Made by a program: the position numbers and the translations under genes
NCBI RefSeq assembly: GCF_019430945.1
Contig: NZ_JAHYCB010000021.1
Coordinates: forward strand, 1 to 64,000
Length of the DNA stretch: 64,000 nucleotides
Reading direction: 5' to 3'
Source of the DNA: Neorhizobium populisoli
GTDB lineage: Bacteria > Pseudomonadota > Alphaproteobacteria > Rhizobiales > Rhizobiaceae
Notes under the pieces: generated by a model
Databases searched by the model: none
Seen by the model: the letters and a program-made list of their open reading frames with translations, nothing else
What the model was told of the DNA's origin: nothing
In this document: piece after piece, positions 27,828-36,407 of the stretch
How the letters are laid out: the number at the start of each line of letters is the position of its first letter
Position numbering within the stretch: the stretch's first letter is position 1

Positions 27828-27959
27828 TGAAGGATGCGCGAGGTGGTGTGATCGTGAGGACGGCCTAGCCCGATGATCTCGAAGGAAGTATCGTTCCGAC
27901 TGTTTGCTCATGATTGAGCACCTGCCTTGCTCCCTCCGTCCGCCTGCTCGTTCCGCCGA

Positions 27960-28240
27960 TCATACTGACGCAGTCGGCATGGTGAAGGTGAACACGATCT
28001 CCTGATCGGCGGAGTTGACCATGATGGCGCCGCCATGGGCACGGGCAATCTCTGACGCGATATGCAGACCGAGTCCGAGGCCCCTGGTGGCTCTCGCGAA
28101 CCTCGCCACGGAAAAACGGCTGAAAAAGACGTGCCATGGCATCGTCGGAAATAGGATCCCCGCCATTGGTGACCGAGAGCGTCAATTCCCCAGCTTCTGT
28201 CGTTGATCGTTCCTGTCCCGAAACCTTCGCATTGAGTGGC
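27960..28240 (-). pseudogene. Histidine-kinase ATPase-domain remnant
   Basis: C-terminal ATP-binding region only: ELTLSVTNGGDPISDDAMAR, LFQPFFRGEVR (F box), then after a frameshift GLGLGLHIASEIARAHGGAI (G2 box) and MVNSADQEIVFTFTMPTASV to the stop at 27960. The N- and G1-box part and all sensor domains are missing. It abuts a LysR remnant read on the other strand, showing a rearrangement joint near 28240. Confidence 0.7.
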
Positions 28241-28833
28241 TGATTCCCCGTTTGCCCGATTTTGCTCCGAACGGGTTGGCCGGCGACGTGCAGGTCGTGT
28301 CCGATAACGCTGCGGCGGACTTTGATCTTTCCGGCATCCATGCGGCAATCAGGCTCGAGAACGGCTGGAATGGAGAGGGACTTTCGTCGCTGCCGTTCCT
28401 CAGGCACTTTTACCGGCCTGTCGTCAGTTCGAAGAGGTGGCACGATGTCGGCGAGAACCACGTGAAGGCTCTCGGCCTGCCGCGTCTGCACAGCAAGACC
28501 TTTGCCGCCGGGTGGATGCGTTGGTCGTCCGACAAAGGCATTGTTTTGCCCCCTGCCGCGCGAGAGGTCGGATTCGAGCACAACTTCTTTTTGATCGAAG
28601 CGGCTTCGGCAGGGATCGGGATCGCTGTGACGGCCTGGGCCTACGTCGAATCCGAAATCGAAACGGGAAGGCTGGTGGCACCTTGGGTGTTTTCTCCGCT
28701 ACAATTCCGGTTCCACTTTATTCGGCCGAGCCGTGTCGACAATGCCGCCGCCCGTGAGTTCGGAAATTGGCTGATGGTGCAAGGACGGAGGGATCGCGCG
28801 CCTTCGGAGGTGAGTTTCCGGAGCGGTTCATAA
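28241..28833 (+). pseudogene. LysR-type regulator remnant (effector domain only)
   Basis: Reads NGLAGDVQVVSDNAAADFDL, IHAAIRLENGWNGEGLSSLP, FAAGWMRWSSDKGIVLPPAA, FFLIEAASAGIGIAVTAWAY and ESEIETGRLVAPWVFSPLQF. This is the substrate-binding half of a GcvA-like LysR protein. The DNA-binding N-terminus is missing, because the sequence upstream belongs to the kinase remnant. The frame is otherwise open for 193 codons, but without a helix-turn-helix it cannot act as a regulator. Confidence 0.7.
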
Positions 28834-28874
28834 TGGCATCGAAAGCCTGCGTTACGATCCTGTCCAGCGATGCC

Positions 28875-30053
28875 TTACCGGCAGCTCAGATGGGAGGCAG
28901 TCAGTTGCGCGACAACAGTAAAAGGGACGATTCCCAGTTCTCGCGCCGTCACGCGGGGTCCGGTTACCAGCACCGGCACGCGCTCACGGGTATGGTCCGT
29001 ACCCGGCCAAGTCGGATCGTTGCCATGGTCGGCCGTGATAATCAGCAGGTCGTCCGGGCACAGGTGCGCTGTCAGTTCCGGCAGGCGCGCGTCGAAAGCT
29101 TCGAGTGCGCGGGCATAACCGGCGACATTCCTGCGATGTCCCCAGAGGCTGTCGAATTCGATGAAATTGGCGAAGATCAGATCGCCGGGCCTGGCCTTAT
29201 CGGTAAAGGCAAGCACATGGTCGAACAGCGCCATGTCGTCCTCACCTTTGGAAACATCGGAAATGCTCTTCATGGCGAAGATATCACCAATCTTGCCGAC
29301 GGCGTGGACTGCGCCGCCCGACGCCACCACGCGGTCGCAGATCGTCCCGTCCGGCGGGGTGATGGCGAAATCCTTTCGGTTGGCGGTGCGGATGAAGCTA
29401 CCGGGCGCCTCGCCGATAAAGGGCCTGGCAATAATGCGGCCGACATTCAGCGGATGGAAAATATCGGCGCCGATGCGGCAAGTTTCGAGCAGGAGATCGA
29501 GGCCGAAATGGACCTCATGGGCGGCGATCTGCACGACGCTGTCGGCCGACGTATAGACGATCGGCTTGCCGGTCGCGATATGTTCAAGGCCGAACCGATC
29601 GAGCACTTCGGTACCCGAAGCATGATTGTTGGCAAGGCTCCCGGGTATGCCGGCGCGGGATACCAGCTCCGCCATCAGCTCGGCGGGGAATGCCGGCTCG
29701 GTACGGGGAAAATAATGCCAGTCTCGGGTGACGGGTACGCCCGCAAGCTCCCAATGACCCGATTGGGTATCCTTGCCGGCGGAGACTTCCTGTGCCGCAC
29801 CCCACCATCCGGTAGGCACGGCCGAAAGGCCGGGGGAAGCTTTACCGGAGGCGAGAGTGATCGCGGCGCCAAGCCCAAGCGCATCGAGGTTCGGAACCTT
29901 CAGCGGACCGCTCCTGCCGTCTTCCGCACGACCGGCGGCGCAGGCTTCGGCGATATGCAACAGCGTGTTGGATCCCTCGTCGCCGTAACGCGCCGCATCG
30001 GGTGCACCGCCGCAACCGACGGAATCGAGAACGCAGAGGAAAACGCGGGCCAT
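28875..30053 (-). CDS. deoB: Phosphopentomutase
   Basis: Interconverts (deoxy)ribose 1-phosphate and 5-phosphate, linking nucleoside cleavage to central metabolism. 392 residues, slightly shorter than usual. Metal and catalytic blocks are visible: VFLCVLDSVGCGGAPDA, KDTQSGHWELAG (the phospho-Thr), FANFIEFDSLWGHRRN, LLIITADHGNDPTWPGTDHT. The last 20 residues (ELGIVPFTVVAQLTASHLSC) differ from the expected end, so the C-terminus may have been replaced. It is last in the leftward operon, ten bases after the permease gene, and its context with a nucleoside phosphorylase fits nucleoside catabolism. Confidence 0.92.
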   Translation of the reverse strand: MARVFLCVLDSVGCGGAPDAARYGDEGSNTLLHIAEACAAGRAEDGRSGPLKVPNLDALGLGAAITLASGKASPGLSAVPTGWWGAAQEVSAGKDTQSGHWELAGVPVTRDWHYFPRTEPAFPAELMAELVSRAGIPGSLANNHASGTEVLDRFGLEHIATGKPIVYTSADSVVQIAAHEVHFGLDLLLETCRIGADIFHPLNVGRIIARPFIGEAPGSFIRTANRKDFAITPPDGTICDRVVASGGAVHAVGKIGDIFAMKSISDVSKGEDDMALFDHVLAFTDKARPGDLIFANFIEFDSLWGHRRNVAGYARALEAFDARLPELTAHLCPDDLLIITADHGNDPTWPGTDHTRERVPVLVTGPRVTARELGIVPFTVVAQLTASHLSCR

Positions 30054-30063
30054 CGCTTCGCAC

Positions 30064-30807
30064 TCAGGAAAGCTGGAAACGGCCGAGCGAACGGCGGCGG
30101 ATCAGTTCGATGACTTCGTAGAACGCCCAGCCGATCAGCGACAAGAGCATGACCATGCCGATGACGACCGCGGTATCGCTGTTTTCCTGACCCGAAGAGA
30201 GAAGATAGCCGAGGCCCTCGTTGGCACCGATCAGTTCGCCGATCACCGCCGCAGTCATCGCAAGCGTCGTCGCGACTGCCATGCCGGCAAGCACGGATGG
30301 CAGCGCAGAAGGCAGCTCGATATGCCGGAAACGCTGCCAAGGGCTGAGCCTCAGCACCGAGGCGAGATCACGAAAACTGCCTTCGCCATAGCGTAGGCCG
30401 GTCACCATTCCCTGCATCACGGGGAAGAAGGTGACGATCGCGATCAGTACGATCTTCGGGGCCGGGCCGATGCCAAGCCAGAGAAGAAGAAGCGGCGCGA
30501 TCGCGATCTTCGGAGCCGTTTGTAGAAGCAGAATGAGTGGCGTGGCAAAACGCTCGATGCGGGGAGCGCGTGCGAAAACGACGCCAGCCAGGATGCCGGC
30601 GGCGGTTCCGAACACAAAGCCCGCGATGATCTCCGAGAGCGTCACCCAGATATGCCGGGTGAGCTTGGCGTTTTCGAAGAGGAAAGCGACGCGATCGAAC
30701 ACCTCGACCGGGCCCGGCAGCAGAAACGCCGGGACCTTGAAGATGAAAACGATCGCCGTCCACAGGACGAGGGTCGCGATCAGACCCGCTATGCCACGCA
30801 GGATCAT
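30064..30807 (-). CDS. ABC transporter permease (SsuC/TauC/ThiX type)
   Basis: Inner-membrane permease of 247 residues, about six helices (IAGLIATLVLWTAIVFIFKV, IIAGFVFGTAAGILAGVVFA, IVLIAIVTFFPVMQGMVTGL, TAVVIGMVMLLSLIGWAFYE). The EAA loop is FRHIELPSALPSVLAGMAVA. It lies two bases after the substrate-binding protein gene. It is the second permease of the operon (the other is at 32607), so the transporter is probably a heterodimer. Confidence 0.92.
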   Translation of the reverse strand: MILRGIAGLIATLVLWTAIVFIFKVPAFLLPGPVEVFDRVAFLFENAKLTRHIWVTLSEIIAGFVFGTAAGILAGVVFARAPRIERFATPLILLLQTAPKIAIAPLLLLWLGIGPAPKIVLIAIVTFFPVMQGMVTGLRYGEGSFRDLASVLRLSPWQRFRHIELPSALPSVLAGMAVATTLAMTAAVIGELIGANEGLGYLLSSGQENSDTAVVIGMVMLLSLIGWAFYEVIELIRRRSLGRFQLS

Positions 30808-30809
30808 GA

Positions 30810-31814
30810 TTACTTACCGATCGTGGACGGATCGACGACGAAATCAGCCGCCTTCGGAGCGCTGTCGATCACCTTGTATTGCGCCAGAATGTCGGCATTC
30901 ATCTGCCAGCCGGTCATATCGGCCGCGCCGAGGCCCTTTTCCTTGGTGAGCGGGCTCTGCCAGACCGACGGCACGAAGGTCTGTTCGAAAGCGGTCGTCA
31001 GGATGGCCTTCTGGTCCTTCGGCCAGGTCGGCGTGTATTTCGTCAGCGAAATGTCAAGCGCATCCGGAATGTGGCCGTCGATAACCCACTGGTAGGACTG
31101 GGTGACGGCGGTGGTGAAGCGCTTCACCAGGTCCGGGTTCTGGGCGAGCTTCTTGCTGCTGGTAACGACGACGTTGCCGAAGGAGGGCAGGAAGTCGTTC
31201 GACAGGATCATCGTGACCTTGGTGCCGTCGGCTTCGAGGTTATACTTGCGCAATTCGGAAAACACGATCGCATCGACCTGACCAGCCTGCAGCGACTGGA
31301 CGATGGCACCCGTGGCGACGACTTCGACGGAGACGTCGTCAAGCTTCAGGCCCGCCTGCTGCAAGCCCACCTGGAGCTGCAGATAGTTCGGGCTGGCAAG
31401 GCTGGTAACGGCGATTTTTTTGCCCTTCAGGTCCTTGTACGTCTTGATGCCGCTGGATTCCTTGGCGAGCAGTGCGCCAATACCGCGCTGATAGGTGGTG
31501 TGGACGACCTTGACCGGCAGCCCGTTGGCGGCGGCGGCCACCACGGCGTCACCATTCGGAAAGCCGAAATCGACATTGCCGGCCGCGATGTTCGTCAGGA
31601 TGTCGGCAGCCGCCGCATAGATGAACTCCACCTCGATGCCGTTCTTCTCGAAAACGCCCTTCTCAACGCCGGCATACAGCGGAGCGTAGAACGGAGCGGC
31701 GGCACCATCAATCTGCAGCACGACCTTGTCGGCGGCCTCAGCGATGGTGGCGAAAAGCGGCGAGGCGATGAGGGCAAGCAGGCTTGCTGCAGTCGTTACG
31801 CGAAACTGTATCAT
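30810..31814 (-). CDS. ABC transporter substrate-binding protein (NMT1/THI5-like)
   Basis: Periplasmic binding protein of 334 residues from the ATG at 31814; the longer open frame lacks a signal peptide. The signal sequence is MIQFRVTTAASLLALIASPL with cleavage near AEAADKV. The NMT1 fold shows QIDGAAAPFYAPLYAGVEKG, VFEKNGIEVEFIYAAAADIL, NVDFGFPNGDAVVAAAANGL and LKGKKIAVTSLASPNYLQLQ. Members of this group bind pyrimidine-like thiamin precursors, riboflavin, nucleosides or sulfonates. Neighbouring phosphorylase and phosphopentomutase genes favour a nucleoside or pyrimidine ligand here. Confidence 0.92.
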   Translation of the reverse strand: MIQFRVTTAASLLALIASPLFATIAEAADKVVLQIDGAAAPFYAPLYAGVEKGVFEKNGIEVEFIYAAAADILTNIAAGNVDFGFPNGDAVVAAAANGLPVKVVHTTYQRGIGALLAKESSGIKTYKDLKGKKIAVTSLASPNYLQLQVGLQQAGLKLDDVSVEVVATGAIVQSLQAGQVDAIVFSELRKYNLEADGTKVTMILSNDFLPSFGNVVVTSSKKLAQNPDLVKRFTTAVTQSYQWVIDGHIPDALDISLTKYTPTWPKDQKAILTTAFEQTFVPSVWQSPLTKEKGLGAADMTGWQMNADILAQYKVIDSAPKAADFVVDPSTIGK

Positions 31815-31818
31815 GTTA

Positions 31819-32610
31819 TTAGCTCCTGAGTTCCCATTCTTTGGAGGAAAATGCCCTTCCCGCAATGCGCAGAAGGTTTCGTTGGGTTGCCTCATAGTCG
31901 TCGAGCCAGTCGTCTGTGGCGCGATTTCCATGGACACCAAGTAGGCAGCCTGTCTCGAGGCCGATTGCTCCGCCGACGGTCAAGATGATCTCGCTTTCCA
32001 TCTCGACACCGATGGCGCCCTCGGCCTGGAAGCGGTCAATGAAATTGCCGGAAAAGTCCTGCCCGTCGTCGACGGGACGATAGCGGCGGTCCTGGCCGAA
32101 ATAATAGCTGTCGGTGGAGGCAACCATGCCGGGGCGGCAGGTAAGTCCGAGTTCAGCAGCCGCGCCGACGAGACCAGCAACCACGCGGGGTGAGGCTATC
32201 GCCTCCCCGCCGGCGGCGCGATACGTGCGGGCCGTGCCGGTATCTCCGATGGCGCGATCGACAGCCACGAAGGAGCCGGTCGAATATTCCGCCACGAGCG
32301 CGGACATGCCGCCGATGCGCACCACTCGCTTTGCGCCGAGCATCGCGAGTTCCACCAGCGCAATTTCGGTGGAAGGGCCGCCGATGCCGGTGGAGCAGAT
32401 GGTCAGCCGCACACCTTCATATGTGCCGGTAATGACGGCGAATTCGCGCTTGCGGCCGAAATCGGTCACGTCTTCCAGCATGTCGGCAAGCAGCCGCACA
32501 CGATCCGGATCTCCCGGGGTCAGCACGTTTTCCGCAATATCGCCCGGGCCGCAAGGCAGATGCGGCGGCCGGCCGTTCTTCCAGGGAAAGGCGGCGCTCG
32601 TCTTGGTCAT
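31819..32610 (-). CDS. Nucleoside phosphorylase
   Basis: 263 residues of the PNP/UDP phosphorylase family, which splits nucleosides with phosphate into base and (deoxy)ribose 1-phosphate. The start is the ATG at 32610, which overlaps the permease stop. Landmarks: NVLTPGDPDRVRLLADML (phosphate-binding GDP), CSTGIGGPSTEIALVELAML, GAKRVVRIGGMSAL, GAIGVEMESEIILTVGGAIG (ribose-binding MES/E) and HGNRATDDWLDDYEATQR. It resembles uridine phosphorylase more than DeoD, but specificity cannot be fixed. It sits between transporter genes, and its product would feed DeoB. Confidence 0.9.
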   Translation of the reverse strand: MTKTSAAFPWKNGRPPHLPCGPGDIAENVLTPGDPDRVRLLADMLEDVTDFGRKREFAVITGTYEGVRLTICSTGIGGPSTEIALVELAMLGAKRVVRIGGMSALVAEYSTGSFVAVDRAIGDTGTARTYRAAGGEAIASPRVVAGLVGAAAELGLTCRPGMVASTDSYYFGQDRRYRPVDDGQDFSGNFIDRFQAEGAIGVEMESEIILTVGGAIGLETGCLLGVHGNRATDDWLDDYEATQRNLLRIAGRAFSSKEWELRS

Positions 32611-33371
32611 TTCTTCGCGCTCTTCCAGGACAGTAGCCGATTTTCCAGCATGGTCAGCATAACATGCAGGAGAAGTCCCAGCACGACCGTCATCAGCACG
32701 GCAGCGAAGAGCAGTGGCGTCTTGTATGTGGCCGACGCGAAGGTCATCAGATACCCGAGGCCGAACTTGCCGGACATCCATTCGGCGAGAACCGCACCCA
32801 CCAGCGCCTGCACTGCGCCGATTTTCAGGCCAACGAAGACTTCCGGCATGGCCGACGGCAGCTCGATCTGGCGGAATCGCTGGAAGGTGCTGAGACCCAG
32901 GAGCTTGGCGAGATCCTTCATCTTCGGATCGAGCGAGCGGAAACCAGCGACCGCGCCAATGAAGACCGGAAAGAAGACCAGCGAGAAAATCAGGATGATC
33001 TTCGACAGGATACCGAAGCCGAACCAGACGACGAAGAGCGGCGCCAGCGCAATCTTCGGCGCCGTCTGCAGGATCACCAGCGGCCCGTCCAGCCAGACGG
33101 CAAGTTTCGGAAAGCGCGTCATGAGGTAGGCGAGCGCGATCCCCGCAACGCAGCCGAGAACGAGGCCAAGGACGATATTCTGCAGCGTGAAGCCGAGATG
33201 CACCCAGAGTTCGCCGGTCACCGCGATGCCGACCAGCGCGTTCCAGGTGCGCAGCGGCGACGGCAGGAGATAGGTGGGCATTTCCATCGGCCCGGTCGCA
33301 AACCACCAGGCGGCCAGAAGCACGATGAGTGCCAGCGCATAGTCGACCCAGGCAGCGAGGCGCTTGGCCAT
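32607..33371 (-). CDS. ABC transporter permease (SsuC/TauC/ThiX type)
   Basis: 254 residues from the ATG at 33371 (the TTG at 33374 is less likely). Helices include YALALIVLLAAWWFATGPME, IVLGLVLGCVAGIALAYLMT, IILIFSLVFFPVFIGAVAGF and AAVLMTVVLGLLLHVMLTML. The EAA loop is FRQIELPSAMPEVFVGLKIG. It overlaps the ATPase stop (TGATG) upstream and the phosphorylase start (ATGA) downstream, so the operon is tightly coupled. It pairs with the permease at 30064. Confidence 0.92.
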   Translation of the reverse strand: MAKRLAAWVDYALALIVLLAAWWFATGPMEMPTYLLPSPLRTWNALVGIAVTGELWVHLGFTLQNIVLGLVLGCVAGIALAYLMTRFPKLAVWLDGPLVILQTAPKIALAPLFVVWFGFGILSKIILIFSLVFFPVFIGAVAGFRSLDPKMKDLAKLLGLSTFQRFRQIELPSAMPEVFVGLKIGAVQALVGAVLAEWMSGKFGLGYLMTFASATYKTPLLFAAVLMTVVLGLLLHVMLTMLENRLLSWKSAKK

Positions 33372-34144
33372 CAATGCGCCTCCCCACCCGAAGTACGAAG
33401 ATCGCGGCGAAGCTGGGCGACCAGCGCGTGATAGGCCGGATCGAGCTTGGTTTCCTCGCCGCGCGGACGGGCGAGATCAACGTTATGGATGCATTTCAAT
33501 TTGCCGGGCCGTGCGGTCATCACCATCACACGGTCTGCGAGGTAGGCTGCCTCATCGACGCTGTGGGTCACGAGCAGGATCGTCTTGCCGGTCGACTGCC
33601 AGATGCGCAGCAGTTCGTCGTTCAATGTATCGCGGGTCATGAGATCCACCGCCGAGAAGGGTTCATCCATCAAAAGGATCGGCGGATCGTCGGACAACGA
33701 GCGGGCGATCGCGGCGCGCTGGCGCATGCCACCCGACAATTGCCGCGGCAAGGCCTTCTCGAAGCCGTCCAGCCCGACCATTTTGATGAGGTCGAGCGCG
33801 ATCTTGTCGCTCTGGGCGCGGCTCACACCGGCTGTATCGAGCGGGAATCGGACATTCTCGATGATCGTCTTCCACGGCAGCAGCACCGGCTCTTGGAAAA
33901 CGAACCCGACGGGGCGCTTGCGCCCAGCCGTATCGAGGGTGATCGTACCGCCGCTCGCCTGGTCGAGCCCGGAAATCAGGCGCAGCAGGGTGGACTTGCC
34001 GCAGCCGGAAGGGCCGACGATCGAGATGAATTCGCCAGCCTTGATGGTGATGCTGACCGGCTCCAGCGCTGTCACTGTGCCGTGGTCTGCCACAAATGTC
34101 TTGTGAACACCCGCGATATCGATCATCCGCTCCGATTGCGCCAC
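33371..34144 (-). CDS. ABC transporter ATP-binding protein (SsuB/TauB type)
   Basis: 257 residues. Walker A is IVGPSGCGKSTLLRLISGLD, Q-loop GFVFQEPVLLPWKT, signature LPRQLSGGMRQRAAIARSLS, Walker B ILLMDEPFSAVD, H-loop LLVTHSVDEAAYLADRVMVM. The first gene of the leftward operon, it starts with GTG at 34144 (GGAG upstream) or ATG at 34126. Its leader region carries the dyad at 34269-34288. It energises uptake with the two permeases. Confidence 0.93.
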   Translation of the reverse strand: MAQSERMIDIAGVHKTFVADHGTVTALEPVSITIKAGEFISIVGPSGCGKSTLLRLISGLDQASGGTITLDTAGRKRPVGFVFQEPVLLPWKTIIENVRFPLDTAGVSRAQSDKIALDLIKMVGLDGFEKALPRQLSGGMRQRAAIARSLSDDPPILLMDEPFSAVDLMTRDTLNDELLRIWQSTGKTILLVTHSVDEAAYLADRVMVMTARPGKLKCIHNVDLARPRGEETKLDPAYHALVAQLRRDLRTSGGEAH

Positions 34145-34268
34145 CCAAAACTCCCATGCCTAGCAGCGGGGGCGCCAATAGCTTTTCGGAGGACCGAATA
34201 TCCTCTTGCGTCATTGGCCCGCCCGGGAAAGAAGCCAAGCTTTCACAAAACTTTCACCGACGCAACCA

Positions 34269-34288
34269 AAATCTCAAAGATGAGATTT
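34269..34288. promoter_or_regulatory. Inverted repeat, probable operator of the XRE-type regulator (site 1)
   Basis: AAATCTCA and TGAGATTT form a perfect 8-bp dyad with spacer AAGA. It lies about 125 bases upstream of the ABC ATPase start, between it and the regulator stop. The core TCTCA-N4-TGAGA recurs at 35320-35333 before the other operon. Confidence 0.6.
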
Positions 34289-34331
34289 GTATCAAAATCG
34301 CAGCAATCAACCTGCAATATGAGAAAGGCCC

Positions 34332-35246
34332 TCAGGCCGCCGCCTGACGGTGAAGAATGTTCTTCTCAATGAAGTCGGCGGCCTGATCACCCTTGAGGCT
34401 GCGCCGCCAGAGCTGATCGGTCATGCTGCCATAAAGCTGCACGGCCTCAGCCGCGCCGGTGATCGTCGCGACCCCCACACGGATATTGGCGAAGGAGCCG
34501 AGCCGGAACGGGCTGACGGCAACCTGCGCCTTGTCGGCCCGCTTGAATACCTGAAAGCTCGCGCCCGGCATGGAATCGATCACCACACCGATCTGAACAC
34601 CGATCGGCTGCTCGCGCAGCACACGAACGATATTGTGGATTTCGTCGTGGGCTGCCGCCTGCCGTTCGGCCAGGTTGATGCCGGGCAGATTATGGGCGCC
34701 GATGAAGCCGACGCGGCCGAAATCTTCCAGCTCCGCGGCCGAGACGAGGCTGACGATATTGGGGCTTCGGCGGCGGAAAGTCTCCTTGCGCGTCTTGAGG
34801 ATATCCATCAGCGCGCCAATTTCGCGGATTGCCGCCTTCCGGTCGCCGACATCCTGCGGAATGCTTTCATCCAGCACTTTCGGCAGCAGCTCGTCATAGC
34901 GATCGGTTGTGAGGAGGTAGGAGATCGGTCCAAACATCACCGTGATCTGATCGACATCCTCTTCCATCTGACGCATGCGCTCGAAGAAACTGATGGCCGA
35001 AGCGATGTATTCCACTCCGACACCCAGCAGCGTCGGCAGTGAAACGCAAAGCAGGTCGGCGATCTTGCCGAGGGTATCGACCTTCGGCGGCTTGCCGGAT
35101 TCATAGCGGTAGATTGCAGCTCGCGACACACCGGCCTTGGCCGCAAGCTCTTCCGGGGTCAGACCGGCCCCCATACGGAAAGCGCGAAGGCGACGACCGA
35201 CGTCCTCTGTGGAACTCACGAAGTCCAAGGCGATTCCTTCCGTCAT
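34332..35246 (-). CDS. XRE-family transcriptional regulator with large C-terminal sensor domain
   Basis: 304 residues from the ATG at 35246. The helix-turn-helix is at about residues 15-70 (VGRRLRAFRMGAGLTPEELA, AKAGVSRAAIYRYESGKPPK, LGKIADLLCVSLPTLLGVGV). A C-terminal domain of about 230 residues (MFGPISYLLTTDRYDELLPK, AAELEDFGRVGFIGAHNLPG, SFQVFKRADKAQVAVSPFRL) probably binds the inducer. It lies between the leftward transporter operon and the divergent pyrK-like operon; both promoter regions carry the same dyad. It is the obvious local regulator of both. Confidence 0.85.
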   Translation of the reverse strand: MTEGIALDFVSSTEDVGRRLRAFRMGAGLTPEELAAKAGVSRAAIYRYESGKPPKVDTLGKIADLLCVSLPTLLGVGVEYIASAISFFERMRQMEEDVDQITVMFGPISYLLTTDRYDELLPKVLDESIPQDVGDRKAAIREIGALMDILKTRKETFRRRSPNIVSLVSAAELEDFGRVGFIGAHNLPGINLAERQAAAHDEIHNIVRVLREQPIGVQIGVVIDSMPGASFQVFKRADKAQVAVSPFRLGSFANIRVGVATITGAAEAVQLYGSMTDQLWRRSLKGDQAADFIEKNILHRQAAA

Positions 35247-35319
35247 GTCATTGTTAAATCTTGGACGCTCTATACAAAAAATGGACAATTCGCAATGAAG
35301 ATAATTTTAATGCGAAAAA

Positions 35320-35345
35320 TCTCATTTTTGAGAATAGTCTTGACA
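35320..35345 (+). promoter_or_regulatory. Operator-like dyad (site 2) next to a TTGACA -35 box
   Basis: TCTCATTTTTGAGA (35320-35333) has the same TCTCA-N4-TGAGA core as site 1. Six bases further, TTGACA (35340-35345) looks like a -35 element facing the pyrK-like gene; the -10 at the expected spacing is poor (TTAGGC). A weak promoter with an upstream dyad suggests activation. The site also lies upstream of the regulator gene, so autoregulation is possible. Confidence 0.5.
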
Positions 35346-35558
35346 GCTTCCGCATTTCCAAATTAGGCTCTGTTTTTGAACGCATGGAGCACCCTATGAC
35401 GTCCGACCGCCTTTCCGCCCGACGCTGACCATAAGCGACCGGCTGCGCGCGACGAGCGGGATCTGAACTCAGCTCCCCGTCGCCCCTCCCCACAGACATG
35501 CCCTCGACCGGCGGCCAGATTCGCCGAGGGGCCTAATTTTCTCAGTTCGGAAGCCCTC

Positions 35559-36407
35559 ATGCCAGCCAGTCTCTGCGTCGTCCCTGATTCCATTTTTGCC
35601 GGCACCTCGCGGCAGCCTTCGATCCACGAGGTCGAAGCCCGGGTGAAAACCCATGAATGGGTGAACGGCCAATACCGCCTGCTCGTGCTTGCAGCACCGG
35701 CTTCTGTACTCGATTGCGAGCCGGGCCAGTTCTTCCATCTTCTTTGCCCACAGACGGATCGCTTCCAGCCCTATTTGCGCCGGCCGATGAGCATCTATTC
35801 CTATGATCAGATGAAAGGGGAGCTTGCCTTTCTCTACAAGGTCACGGGCACCGGCACCGGCGCGATGGCCGAACTGAAACCCGGCGAGAGCCTGAATATT
35901 GTCGGCCCGCTCGGGCAGGGCTTCGAAATCCGGCCTGAATGGCGCCGACCGCTGCTCGTCGCCCGTGGCGTCGGACTTGCGACGCTCGCCCCACTCGCCC
36001 GCGAATGCGCGCAACTCGGCCGGCCGCTGACGGCGATTTGCAGTGCCCGTTCGCCGGATCTCCTGATGTCGACCGACCTCTTCCGCTCCTGCGGCGCCGA
36101 GGTCATTACCGTCACCGATACAGACGGCACTTCCAGCGTCGAAAACCTGACCGCACTGATCGAAGGACTGATCCACAGCCGCGGCATCGATGCCTTCTTC
36201 ACCTGCGGCTCGGCACGGCTCCTGCGCATGCTGCAAGAGATCGCCGCCCGCCATGGCATCGGGGGACAAGCCGCGCTCGAACAGCATATGGCCTGCGGCA
36301 TCGGTATGTGCCAGGCCTGCGTGCGGCCCTTCCGGCGCGAGGACGGCGCGGCGACCCTGCGCGTCTGCCGCGAAGGCCCGGTCTTCGATCTGCAGGAGGT
36401 GCTGTGA
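35559..36407 (+). CDS. PyrK-like FAD/[2Fe-2S] electron-transfer subunit
   Basis: 282 residues of the dihydroorotate-dehydrogenase electron-transfer family (ferredoxin reductase-like). FAD domain: CEPGQFFHLLCP, YLRRPMSIYSYDQMKGELAF and VTGTGTGAMAELKPGESLNI. NAD domain: PLLVARGVGLATLAPLAREC. Four Cys for the iron-sulfur cluster: HMACGIGMCQACVRPFRRED and LRVCREGPVF. It passes electrons between NAD(H) and a class 1B PyrD partner, whose gene overlaps it (TGATG). Alphaproteobacteria normally use a membrane-linked class 2 PyrD for biosynthesis, so this pair is probably catabolic. Confidence 0.88.
   Translation: MPASLCVVPDSIFAGTSRQPSIHEVEARVKTHEWVNGQYRLLVLAAPASVLDCEPGQFFHLLCPQTDRFQPYLRRPMSIYSYDQMKGELAFLYKVTGTGTGAMAELKPGESLNIVGPLGQGFEIRPEWRRPLLVARGVGLATLAPLARECAQLGRPLTAICSARSPDLLMSTDLFRSCGAEVITVTDTDGTSSVENLTALIEGLIHSRGIDAFFTCGSARLLRMLQEIAARHGIGGQAALEQHMACGIGMCQACVRPFRREDGAATLRVCREGPVFDLQEVL

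Noticed and set aside
28295..28306. gtccgataacg, matching the left arm of the recombinase dyad.
   Set aside because: It lies inside the LysR remnant without the second arm; most likely chance.
28767..30113. A 448-codon open frame on the plus strand.
   Set aside because: It is the antisense shadow of phosphopentomutase, without a domain or ribosome binding site; high GC at third positions keeps it open.
30879..31829. A 316-codon plus-strand frame.
   Set aside because: Antisense shadow of the NMT1-type binding protein.
31819..33480. A 553-codon minus-strand gene upstream-extended from the nucleoside phosphorylase.
   Set aside because: The extra N-terminal part overlaps the permease gene out of frame; the real start is the ATG at 32610.
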